DNA from: Pseudomonadota bacterium
Lineage (GTDB): Bacteria > Desulfobacterota > Desulfobacteria > Desulfobacterales > ETH-SRB1
Direction: 5' to 3'
Length of the DNA stretch: 6,725 nt
NCBI GenBank assembly: GCA_018897415.1
Contig: JAHIKR010000110.1
Coordinates: forward strand, 1-6,725
Part shown: piece after piece, positions 1-4,722 of the stretch
How positions within the stretch are numbered: position 1 is the first letter of the stretch
Layout: each line of letters starts with the position of its first letter
The notes under the pieces: model-generated
What the model saw: only the letters and a program-made list of their open reading frames with translations
What the model was told of the DNA's origin: nothing
The model's database searches: none
Program-made: the position numbers and the translations under genes

Positions 1-301
1 CCATTTTCTTTACCAGAAGCCCCTGCCCCATAACATTATTTGCCTTATGTGCGCCTGTATGATTCAGATCCTCACGCTTTATATAGATACGTGCACCTTT
101 AAAGTGCTCTGTAAGGTTTTCGGCAAAAGTAATAGGCGTCGGCCTGCATGAATACGTCGACATTATATCAGTATATTCCTTCCAGAAAGAAGGGTCGTTT
201 TTTGCTTTAATAAACTTATCCTCAAGATCATCAAAGGTTGCGACAAGAACCTCAGGAAGATAAGCCCCTCCGAACCCTTCATAGTAGCCTCGATCAATCA
301 T
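1..301 (-). CDS. trpB: Tryptophan synthase beta chain, N-terminal part (runs off window start)
   Basis: This is the first 100 codons of the PLP enzyme that joins indole and L-serine to make L-tryptophan in the cytoplasm, normally as an alpha2-beta2 complex with TrpA. The N-terminus has the family's GYYxGFGGAYLPE opening (residues 5-17), RPTPITFAENL (53-63), IYIKREDLNHTGAHKANN (72-89) and MGQGLL (91-96). K86 of HTGAHKAN is the expected PLP Schiff-base lysine, at almost the position (87) known for the Salmonella enzyme. The start ATG at 301-299 is supported by an AGGAGG Shine-Dalgarno 8 nt upstream. The gntR gene lies upstream on the same strand, separated by a MITE-like element, so the two were probably one operon. 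No trpA or other trp gene is visible; the rest of the gene lies outside the window. Identification is from clear family motifs. Confidence 0.94.
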   Translation of the reverse strand, partial: MIDRGYYEGFGGAYLPEVLVATFDDLEDKFIKAKNDPSFWKEYTDIMSTYSCRPTPITFAENLTEHFKGARIYIKREDLNHTGAHKANNVMGQGLLVKKM

Positions 302-309
302 CTGATATT

Positions 310-315
310 CCTCCT
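310..315 (-). promoter_or_regulatory. trpB ribosome binding site
   Basis: AGGAGG on the minus strand, 8 nt before the trpB ATG. It lies only 5 nt outside the right edge of the inserted element (321-489), so the insertion left the trpB translation signal intact but replaced the leader upstream of it. Confidence 0.8.
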
Positions 316-320
316 ATTAG

Positions 321-489
321 CTGAGAGCCTGTTTGAAAACTGATGAATTGGCTGCAAAAACGTGAAAATGGTTCAAATCTTCCCAAATTTTCAGCCAATA
401 GGCTGGCTATTAACCTCAAATTTGAAAAAATTTGACCTTATTCTCACACTTTTTCGCTTCAATTCCCTATTTTCCAAACAGGCTCTGAG
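321..489. mobile_element. MITE-like element between gntR and trpB
   Basis: The ends are inverted repeats: CTGAGAGCCTGTTTG at 321-335 matches the reverse complement of 475-489 at 14 of 15 positions, followed by A-runs at both ends. Two readings are possible: a 169-bp element with 15-bp terminal repeats, or a 159-bp element (326-484) with AGCCTGTTTG ends and a 5-bp target duplication CTGAG (321-325 and 485-489). It encodes no protein of its own. Inside are a small hairpin CAGCC-AATA-GGCTG (392-405) and an AT-rich palindrome TCAAATTTGA (416-425). Size, ends and lack of coding capacity fit a non-autonomous (MITE) derivative of a DDE-type insertion sequence; the parent family is not identified. 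It overlaps the end of the gntR reading frame. Confidence 0.7.
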
Positions 490-1189
490 AAAATACAAAC
501 CGGTCGGTTCGACAAAAAAGTTCAGAATATATTGCGTTCTTTTCCTGCTCAAAGTGGAGAAAACGCTTTACCGTAAGAATTGGCGTGTCTGAAGAAACAT
601 CAAGGAATTGTGCTTTTCCCCCGCCTAAGTAACCGACTCTAAAATTTTGTTTCCCGCCTGTCGGACGCATATAATATTGTTCTCCGACTATCTGTGAAAG
701 GGACCGGCCTTGAAGATTAAACCGTTCTATACCTGAAAATAAAGCCGAATGCAGATAAATATCCTCTATCAGAACCGGCATATCTTCAACCCTGCTGAGT
801 CTTGAATAGAAATAAGCCTCCTTGCCTGAAAAAGGATTCTCAGAGTCACTTTCAACAGTCTCCAGACGGATATCTTCTATGATCTGCGTTGATACAGATA
901 TCCCCTTTTTGTGAAAAGACGAAATCGTTCCTGCAAGAGAAAAAAGGTCAACTTCTTTCCGGCTTTCTCTTACAAATGTTCCAGAACCCCTCTTTCTTAC
1001 AAGCATGAGCTTGCGAACCAGCAGATCTGTGGCCTGCCTGGCAGTCGGACGACCGATGCCATAGGTCGCTGCAAGGCTGTTTTCAGAAGGAATTCTTGAG
1101 CCGGGCGGATATTCTCCGGAACGTATTTTTGCAAGTATTATATCAGCCAACTGATGGTATAATGGTATTGGTGATTGTGAATTCAGCAT
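467..1189 (-). CDS. GntR-family transcriptional regulator, HutC/UTRA subfamily
   Basis: A cytoplasmic DNA-binding regulator of 240 aa, the usual size for the subfamily. Residues 8-74 form the GntR winged helix-turn-helix: PLYHQLADIILAKIRSGEY, then PPGSRIPSENSLAATYGIG, the recognition segment RPTARQATDLL and the wing RKRGSGTFV (66-73). Residues about 85-233 match a UTRA small-molecule sensing domain (SFHKKGISVSTQI; YSRLSRVEDMPVLIEDIYL; the closing ELFCRTDRFVF). The effector cannot be deduced. The start is the first Met before the conserved PLYHQL; only a weak purine stretch (AAAGAA) precedes it. Residues 235-240 (QSLFGK) and the stop lie inside the MITE-like element, so the native C-terminal tail was replaced; the UTRA core appears complete, so the protein is probably still functional. 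It is co-oriented with trpB downstream and probably controls that operon and itself. Confidence 0.93.
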   Translation of the reverse strand: MLNSQSPIPLYHQLADIILAKIRSGEYPPGSRIPSENSLAATYGIGRPTARQATDLLVRKLMLVRKRGSGTFVRESRKEVDLFSLAGTISSFHKKGISVSTQIIEDIRLETVESDSENPFSGKEAYFYSRLSRVEDMPVLIEDIYLHSALFSGIERFNLQGRSLSQIVGEQYYMRPTGGKQNFRVGYLGGGKAQFLDVSSDTPILTVKRFLHFEQEKNAIYSELFCRTDRFVFSQSLFGK

Positions 1190-1257
1190 ATATTTCTTTT
1201 TTCGGCTTTGTAAAAAGTCTGATTTTGCTCAAAGTCGTTCGCAAAATATTTTTATTA

Positions 1258-1277
1258 ATTTGTCATATTTGACAAAT
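1258..1277. promoter_or_regulatory. Candidate GntR operator 1 (palindrome)
   Basis: ATTTGTCA-TATT-TGACAAAT: perfect 8-bp arms around a 4-nt centre, overlapping the edge of the predicted gntR -10 and extending downstream of it. It shares the TTGTCA half-site with the second palindrome at 1296-1307. Binding by the adjacent GntR protein is inferred from position and the symmetry typical of GntR sites. Confidence 0.5.
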
Positions 1278-1302
1278 ATAATCAAATTAGTAAAGTTGTC
1301 AA
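1275..1302 (-). promoter_or_regulatory. Predicted gntR promoter
   Basis: Minus strand: TTGACA (1302-1297), 16-nt spacer, TATATT (1280-1275), about 85 nt upstream of the gntR start. The -35 lies inside one TTGTC palindrome and a second palindrome begins at the -10, the layout expected for an autorepressed regulator. Predicted from sequence only. Confidence 0.5.
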
Positions 1303-1307
1303 GACAA
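1296..1307. promoter_or_regulatory. Candidate GntR operator 2 (palindrome)
   Basis: TTGTC-AA-GACAA is a perfect 12-bp palindrome covering the predicted gntR -35 box. Compact GT..AC dyads of this size are typical of HutC-type GntR operators. It also lies just upstream of the divergent gene's possible -35, so binding could affect both directions. Confidence 0.5.
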
Positions 1308-1322
1308 ATTTTACAAAAAATT

Positions 1323-1359
1323 TTGACTTATCTAAACAATAAGTATAAATAGTTATAAT
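1323..1359 (+). promoter_or_regulatory. Weak candidate promoter for the divergent membrane-protein gene
   Basis: TTGACT at 1323-1328 is followed by TATAAA at 1344-1349 (15-nt spacer, short) and TATAAT at 1354-1359 (25-nt spacer, too long for this -35). The region is AT-rich, so chance matches are likely. A transcript from here would have a leader of about 100 nt before the ATG at 1461. Confidence 0.3.
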
Positions 1360-1460
1360 TACTCAGGTAGATAGACTGAAGACTGAAGGCTTTTAGGGAC
1401 AAATCATGCTCTATCACACAAAACTTAGGGTATATAAGGTAAATAGGATGAAAGGATATT

Positions 1461-1820
1461 ATGAAGAACTCATTAAAAGGAGCGCTTTTATCAGGTTTGG
1501 TATTTCCAGGCCTGGGTCAGATTATTCTAAAACATTATAAACGGGGTATTGCTTTAATGCTTACAGTATCAGCCGGTCTGTTGGTAATTATAGTGAAAGC
1601 AGTACAACGAGCCGTTACCATTCTCGAAAAGATTGGGTCAGAAGGTGGGGCAATTGATATGAGTACTATTTCAAAAGCAGCCACCCGGGCATCCACCACT
1701 TCCGACAGCCTCATATTCAATCTCGCTCTGTTATTGATAATTTTCTGCTGGATTATTGGGGTCGTTGACGCTTACAGAATTGGGAAGAAAAAAGATAAAG
1801 GCTTAATTGTCAAGCCTTAA
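1461..1820 (+). CDS. Small membrane protein of unknown function
   Basis: I do not recognise a named family. The 119-aa product starts with a basic, hydrophobic segment containing PGLGQ (residues 16-20) followed by KHYKRGIAL (24-32). A hydrophobic stretch follows at about 30-47, then a polar, probably extracytoplasmic loop (48-82), a strong membrane helix at about 84-104 (FNLALLLIIFCWIIGVVDAY) and a basic tail (RIGKKKDKG). The PGLGQ...RG...DAYR layout resembles small bacterial membrane proteins of TM2/DUF5683-like type, which is only a resemblance. AAAGGA ends 4 nt before the ATG and acts as a short-spaced ribosome binding site. It is divergent from gntR and convergent with the kinase gene, so it is probably monocistronic. 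Confidence 0.75.
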   Translation: MKNSLKGALLSGLVFPGLGQIILKHYKRGIALMLTVSAGLLVIIVKAVQRAVTILEKIGSEGGAIDMSTISKAATRASTTSDSLIFNLALLLIIFCWIIGVVDAYRIGKKKDKGLIVKP

Positions 1821-1832
1821 TTCACAATTCAA

Positions 1833-1875
1833 GCTTTTGACACCAAGTTGCTCCTTATTTTATTGTGTCAAAGGC
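1833..1875. terminator. Possible bidirectional terminator hairpin between convergent genes
   Basis: GCTTTTGACAC (1833-1843) pairs with GTGTCAAAGGC (1865-1875) except for one mismatched (wobble) position, with a 21-nt loop. It sits between the stop of the membrane-protein gene and the kinase stop and includes the last kinase codons. The loop is long and neither side has a strong T-run, so termination is plausible but not secure. Confidence 0.35.
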
Positions 1876-2933
1876 AGCTTTATAGTAAAGGTGCTTCCGA
1901 CATTCTCCCTGCTTTCGACCTCTATGGTGCCGCCATGCTGTTGGATGATCCCATAGCTTATTGAAAGACCAAGCCCGACTCCCTTTCCTACCGACATGGT
2001 GGTAAAAAAGGGGTCAAATATCTTATCTAAGTTTTCTTCGGGTATACCGCAGCCGGTGTCAGCAAACCGTACCTCCACATCTCCATCAGAATTAATAAGT
2101 GTTGAAATAGTTAATTTTCCTCCTTTTGGCATAGCATTGTATGCATTAAGGAGTAGGTTAAAAAAGACTTGCTGAAGTAAATTAACGTTACCCATTACAC
2201 GTTGCAGGTCCTTTGCAAACTTTCTATTCAACTCTATCTGCTGTGCTTTAAACTGTTGTTCTATTAATGATAGAGTTAACTCCAAGGCCTCATTAAAATT
2301 TACAGGCCAGAAATCATCTCCAGATATTTGGGCAAACCTGAGCAGGTTCTCTATGACGTAGTTTGCACGGCGTATGTTCGAGTAAATCTTATCAGCACAT
2401 TCTTCTCTCAGTACTCTATCGTTCGGGTTTTGTATAATAAGCTGGGCAGCTGATGAGCATACGGCTAAAGGATTGCGAATCTCGTGGGCAATTCCCCCAG
2501 CCATTATTCCCAGTGAGGCCATCTTGGCTGATTGGATCACCTGGGCCTCCAGGCGCTTGCGTTCGGTGATATCAAGTGCAAAACCCATTGTACCAACGAC
2601 ATTACCTTTATCATCATAATATGGCAATTTTTCTGTTAGACTCCACCCATAATCTCCAGATGGTTTCAAATGGCGTTCTTCGATTCCAGATACAGGTTTT
2701 TTAGAATTAATTATCTCTTGATCATATTTAGAATGCTGGGTTGCTATATCTGTTGGGTAAAGATCATAATCAGTTCTACCGATTATCTTTTCCTCTGATA
2801 ATCCAACAGTTTCACAATAAGCTCTGTTGACCTGCAAATATTTACCTTCGGCATTTTTACTCCAGATCATTGCTGGCACAGAATTAAATATGATATTAAG
2901 CTGGTCTTGCTTCTTATGCAGTTCTTTCTTCAT
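1860..2933 (-). CDS. PAS-domain sensor histidine kinase (soluble, NtrB-like core)
   Basis: The 357-aa product has no membrane segment, so it is a cytoplasmic two-component kinase. A PAS domain covers residues about 10-125 (IIFNSVPAMIW, LQVNRAYCETVG, IIGRTDYDLYP, MGFALDITERK). The dimerisation/phosphoacceptor domain follows at about 135-200, with H150 in GGIAHEIRNPL. The HATPase domain runs about 212-355, with N box NLLLNAYNAM (259-268), G1 DTGCGIP (292-298), F box DPFFTT (307-312) and G2 GVGLGLS (318-324); all catalytic motifs are present. The start at 2933 follows only a poor ribosome site. The frame stays open 15 codons further upstream to a TAA at 2981-2979 and reads FESTGRRRMKKEL, which resembles the end of a preceding PAS linker, so the gene has probably lost its original N-terminal part. 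The neighbouring response regulator is broken, so its partner is unknown. Confidence 0.93.
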   Translation of the reverse strand: MKKELHKKQDQLNIIFNSVPAMIWSKNAEGKYLQVNRAYCETVGLSEEKIIGRTDYDLYPTDIATQHSKYDQEIINSKKPVSGIEERHLKPSGDYGWSLTEKLPYYDDKGNVVGTMGFALDITERKRLEAQVIQSAKMASLGIMAGGIAHEIRNPLAVCSSAAQLIIQNPNDRVLREECADKIYSNIRRANYVIENLLRFAQISGDDFWPVNFNEALELTLSLIEQQFKAQQIELNRKFAKDLQRVMGNVNLLQQVFFNLLLNAYNAMPKGGKLTISTLINSDGDVEVRFADTGCGIPEENLDKIFDPFFTTMSVGKGVGLGLSISYGIIQQHGGTIEVESRENVGSTFTIKLPLTQ

Positions 2934-3177
2934 CCGCCTGCGTCCGGTACTTTCAAAAACCTCCCATGTGCCACATAGTTAACAATGTCCCCTAAAACCC
3001 TCACTCTTGAAAGATTGTAGTCTAAAACCATAACATCTGACTCTATTGTCTTTATCCTTTTAAGTGCAGATTTGCCTGTCTGGGCGCTATCTCTACCTGA
3101 TAGCCATCTTCTTTTAAGATGTTAGAAAGAAGCCAGCAGGTATCTTTATCATCATCCACAACTAATATCTTTGCCAT
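2930..3177 (-). pseudogene. Frameshifted response-regulator (receiver domain) fragment
   Basis: From an ATG at 3177 the reading is MAKILVVDDDKDTCWLL..., followed by LKEDGYQVEIA: a textbook receiver-domain start with the acidic DDD pocket at residues 8-10. After about 31 codons the frame breaks; the original frame stops at 3052-3054. The next frame continues naturally as QTGKSALKRIKTIESDVMVLDYNLS, including the expected phosphoacceptor Asp in VLDYN. This suggests about a 2-nt insertion (GCGC) near 3084. After LDYNLSR the receiver similarity ends abruptly at a GGGGACATTGTTAACTATG motif. The remainder of the domain (beta4-alpha5) is missing and the frame ends in a TGA overlapping the kinase ATG. 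The fragment is therefore both frameshifted and truncated; it originally encoded the partner of a kinase such as the one downstream. Confidence 0.8.
2971..2992 (-). repeat. Degenerate copy of the GGGGAC-TTGTTGACTATG motif at a gene break
   Basis: On the minus strand GGGGACATTGTTAACTATG matches the start of the 75-bp repeat region at 4313 (GGGGATGTTGTTGACTATG) at 16 of 19 positions. It lies exactly where receiver-domain similarity ends and the kinase frame opens, and its TAA is the in-frame stop upstream of the kinase. It is interpreted as a scar of a dispersed repeat or insertion; the family is unknown. Confidence 0.45.
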
Positions 3178-3229
3178 TATCTATCTTTTCTTCTTTAAGA
3201 ACAGGAGATTATTTTATAAAGAGACTCTC

Positions 3230-3453
3230 TTAATTTTTGTGAATCGACTGAATCGTTTGAAGAGCATCTAACAATTTTTTCTCATTAGGGGTCATAAACA
3301 GTACTTTGTTAAACTTTAGTCGTTTTTAATAGCTTTGAATCCCATAGTTCTTTAGGAAATAACATGTTATAAATATTTTAGCCGTTGACACTGATTAGAA
3401 ACTTCGCAAACCTTTGCCGATTCTTTTACCGTAAATAGATCTTTATTTATCAT
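3230..3453 (-). pseudogene. Remnants of an HTH (excisionase-like) / receiver regulator
   Basis: Three successive short pieces read like one decayed protein. (1) From ATG 3453, INKDLFTVKESAKVCEVSNQ is the opening of a MerR/excisionase-type helix-turn-helix, after which similarity stops and a TAA occurs at 3369-3367; the expected wing (typically with GGHYRI) is gone. (2) From 3365, MLFPKELWDSKLLKTTKV resembles the linker that in such regulators leads from the HTH into a receiver domain (3365-3309). (3) KVLFMTPNEKKLLDALQTI, ending QSIHKN and a TAA at 3232-3230, resembles the last helix of a receiver domain. Internal deletions and frameshifts are needed to join them. Its position upstream of the response-regulator fragment and the kinase suggests a former three-gene signalling operon. 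The assignment of pieces 2 and 3 is less certain than that of piece 1. Confidence 0.5.
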
Positions 3454-3460
3454 TACCGCC

Positions 3461-3478
3461 TGTTACCGAACGTTAACA
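3461..3478. promoter_or_regulatory. Palindrome upstream of the HTH remnant
   Basis: TGTTACCGAACGTTAACA is an 18-bp dyad with one mismatched pair, 8 nt upstream of the HTH-remnant ATG on the minus strand. TTACCG recurs at 3426, 3453 and 3463. It may be an old operator of the decayed regulator; function is unproven. Confidence 0.3.
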
Positions 3479-3724
3479 AAATAAAAAACCTCGGGAGTAA
3501 AACTACTTGAGTTATAAAGTTAACTTTATTAGGTTGTGCCCGCGCTTTACATCTCTCTCTCTGAAATGCATTCCTTTCATTTTCTTATTAATGTCACTTT
3601 CCTTAGGCATTTATAGTTTAAAACAGAAAATAAAACCGCCACTTACTGCCAATTTGTTTTTCTCATCTCCTCCTTTCTATTACCTATTTTCTGAGTTGAT
3701 TTTGAAGCGGGGTTCTATATCTCA

Positions 3725-3740
3725 TGTAGAGTATTCTACA
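3725..3740. promoter_or_regulatory. Palindromic candidate operator TGTAGA-GTAT-TCTACA
   Basis: Perfect 6-bp arms around GTAT, overlapping the -10 and predicted start of the divergent promoter. Short dyads of this kind are typical XRE-family binding sites, and the xre gene begins about 90 bp away. Confidence 0.4.
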
Positions 3741-3760
3741 TTAAATATAGAAAATGTCAA
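3733..3760 (-). promoter_or_regulatory. Strong predicted minus-strand promoter, divergent from the XRE gene
   Basis: Minus strand: consensus TTGACA (3760-3755), 16-nt spacer, TAGAAT (3738-3733). It points away from the XRE gene into a stretch with a good Shine-Dalgarno but no intact gene, towards the decayed signalling operon. A palindrome (3725-3740) covers the -10 and start site, which suggests control by the neighbouring XRE protein. Confidence 0.5.
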
Positions 3761-3780
3761 TATATTTCCATATTTAATGT
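3738..3780. repeat. 11-bp perfect inverted repeat (ACATTAAATAT ... ATATTTAATGT)
   Basis: Arms at 3738-3748 and 3770-3780 with a 21-nt loop that contains the divergent -35 box. It could be a pair of operator half-sites or an AU-only hairpin in the xre leader. Confidence 0.5.
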
Positions 3781-3786
3781 TGTTTT

Positions 3787-3828
3787 AAAAGCCTCCTGAA
3801 AAGTTGATTATTTAAAATTGGAGGTTTT
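3787..3828 (+). promoter_or_regulatory. xre ribosome binding site with possible sequestering hairpin
   Basis: GGAGG at 3820-3824 sits 4 nt before the XRE ATG. CCTCC at 3792-3796 is its exact complement, and the adjacent AAAA (3787-3790) pairs with TTTT (3825-3828), giving a 9-pair stem with one bulged G and a 23-nt loop that would hide the ribosome site. The RBS itself is secure; its regulation by folding is inference. Confidence 0.45.
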
Positions 3829-4149
3829 ATGAAAACGACAAAGGAATTACTCGGAGCACGAATAAAGGAATTACGAAAGGCAAAAGGACTATCGCAGGAA
3901 AAACTTTCAGAAAAGGTGGGTATAGATTCAAAACATTTAAGCCGAATAGAAGTGGGGAAAAGTTATCCATCACTCGACACATTGGAGAAAATAGCTAATG
4001 CATTACATGTAGAAATAAAAGACCTTTTTGAATTTATTCACTTGTCGCCAAGTAAAGAACTGACTGATAGTATAAGCAAATTACTTAAAGAGGCTGATGA
4101 GGACAAGCTAAGACTTATCCTGAAAATTATTAGGGCTGTTGTCCGTTGA
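3829..4149 (+). CDS. XRE-family helix-turn-helix regulator
   Basis: The 106-aa cytoplasmic protein has a Cro/C1-type HTH at residues 10-66: ARIKELRKAKGLSQEKLSEK, then KVGIDSKHLSRIEVGKSYP (recognition helix DSKHLSRIE), then SLDTLEKIANALHVEIKDLF. A short charged helical tail (75-106, LTDSISKLLKEADEDKLRLI) may serve dimerisation. The start is set by GGAGG 4 nt upstream. It stands divergent to a good promoter with palindromes (3725-3780), which is probably its target and may give autoregulation. The size and single domain would also suit an antitoxin or a restriction-modification controller protein, but no toxin or methylase is adjacent; its function is therefore open. Its last codons overlap the next reading frame. 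Confidence 0.9.
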   Translation: MKTTKELLGARIKELRKAKGLSQEKLSEKVGIDSKHLSRIEVGKSYPSLDTLEKIANALHVEIKDLFEFIHLSPSKELTDSISKLLKEADEDKLRLILKIIRAVVR

Positions 4150-4339
4150 AAACAAGTTTTTGGTATTTCAGAAAAATCAAAAGCAGCAGTTCAAAGAATG
4201 TAGTTATTCAGGTTGCCAGAATTGCAGCAAAGGCAGACTGACGCCGAATTCTTTATGTGCAGTTGAGGAAACCTGCCTATTTTGTTTAGGACATTATCCT
4301 TTCTGGAGATGTGGGGATGTTGTTGACTATGTTGAATAA
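4139..4339 (+). CDS. Possible Cys-rich small protein (TTG start, overlaps XRE gene)
   Basis: Not recognised. The 66-aa frame contains seven cysteines arranged CxxxxCxxC (21, 26, 29), C40, CxxC (46, 49) and C58, within CSYSGCQNCSKGRLTPNSL and CAVEETCLFCLGHYPFWRCG, which looks like a small metal-binding domain. There is no ATG; the only plausible start is a TTG overlapping the last codons of the XRE gene by 11 nt, with a weak AGGG upstream, so translation would rely on coupling. Its last residues (DVVDYVE) and TAA lie in the 75-bp repeat. The same frame stays open after this TAA for a further 58 codons of protein-like sequence, so the ORF may be the front half of a gene broken by a nonsense codon. 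Confidence 0.35.
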   Translation: MSVENKFLVFQKNQKQQFKECSYSGCQNCSKGRLTPNSLCAVEETCLFCLGHYPFWRCGDVVDYVE

Positions 4340-4394
4340 CTCTTCAGGACTTGCGGGACGTTGTTGACTAAGGGGACTTGTTGGAATAGTTATT
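4320..4394. repeat. 75-bp dispersed direct repeat, copy 1
   Basis: This segment matches 6425-6499 at 73 of 75 positions (differences at 4349 and 4356), in the same orientation. It contains an internal direct repeat GAYGTTGTTGACTA (4316-4329 and 4357-4370) and a third, diverged unit GGGGACTTGTTGGAATAG (4373-4390). It spans the TAA that interrupts the Cys-rich frame. Confidence 0.92.
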
Positions 4395-4516
4395 ACTACG
4401 ACGGCCTGTTTCAGACTCAGAAAGGATGGGGCGTTGTTAGTTGTCCCGGGTTATGGTCAGAGGAGATAGGCCTAATCCTGTCCGAAATAAGACAATCGGC
4501 CGAACAAGATGAATAA
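4340..4516 (+). pseudogene. In-frame continuation of the Cys-rich ORF after a TAA
   Basis: Directly after the TAA at 4337-4339 the same frame continues LFRTCGTLLTKGTCWNSYYY, then DGLFQTQKGWGVVSCPGLW, then SEEIGLILSEIRQSAEQDE and a TAA at 4514-4516. The second half (Trp, Gly and Cys well used, an amphipathic acidic C-terminal helix SEEIGLILSEIRQSAEQ) reads like real protein rather than chance. The first 18 codons come from the 75-bp repeat. It may be the back half of one Cys-rich protein interrupted by a stop, or a gene tail to which a repeat was joined. No start codon or ribosome site of its own is evident except TTGs at 4361 and 4364. Confidence 0.35.
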
Positions 4517-4722
4517 TGATGCCACCCATTAAATGTCAGGGGCCTACTTAGGGGACATCCTATAGCACTTGTGTCAAGCATAAAGTGTGCGTTTTTAATA
4601 AACAAATTAATTCAATAAGATAGAAAAGCGGCTAATTTCTGGGCGCACTTCTCCTTTATAGTTTATTGAAAAATTTTAGGCGAATCTCCCACTATCGCGA
4701 ACCACGCATCTGATCATTACGA

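Larger units (their letters stand above)
3454..3828. other. Gene-poor AT-rich interval with divergent regulatory signals
   Basis: No convincing gene is seen. A plus-strand frame from a TTG at 3507 to 3788 (93 aa, one hydrophobic stretch near residues 21-38) has a GGGAG 9 nt upstream, but its composition is simply that of a T-rich strand. On the minus strand a 32-codon frame (3610-3512, MPKESDINKKMKG...) lacks a ribosome site, and a strong AAAGGAGG (3676-3669) precedes only a 7-codon frame at 3666. The real content seems regulatory: a promoter, two inverted repeats and the xre leader, listed separately. Confidence 0.5.

Noticed and set aside
362..592. A 76-codon plus-strand frame
   Set aside because: It lies across the MITE-like element and antisense to the gntR 3' end; its composition is AT-rich noise with no ribosome site.
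911..1099. A 62-codon plus-strand frame
   Set aside because: Antisense shadow of the gntR coding region.
1535..1720. A 61-codon minus-strand frame
   Set aside because: Antisense shadow of the small membrane protein gene.
3230..3295. A stand-alone 21-aa micropeptide (MTPNEKKLLDALQTI...)
   Set aside because: No ribosome site, and the sequence fits better as the tail of the decayed receiver-type regulator.
3507..3788. A 93-codon plus-strand frame with a TTG start and a hydrophobic stretch
   Set aside because: The plus strand here is T-rich, which yields hydrophobic residues in any open frame. There is no recognisable domain, and strong minus-strand regulatory signals run through it.
3829..4339. 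XRE gene plus Cys-rich ORF as a type II toxin-antitoxin pair
   Set aside because: The second frame has no toxin-family motif, lacks a good start and is interrupted or truncated by a repeat.
4320..4394. CRISPR array or tandem repeat locus
   Set aside because: Only two distant copies of the long repeat, and internal units that are diverged and unevenly spaced, with no spacer pattern.
4417..4605. A 62-codon minus-strand frame
   Set aside because: The plus strand of the same stretch reads as a more protein-like frame (to 4516), and no start signal supports the minus frame.
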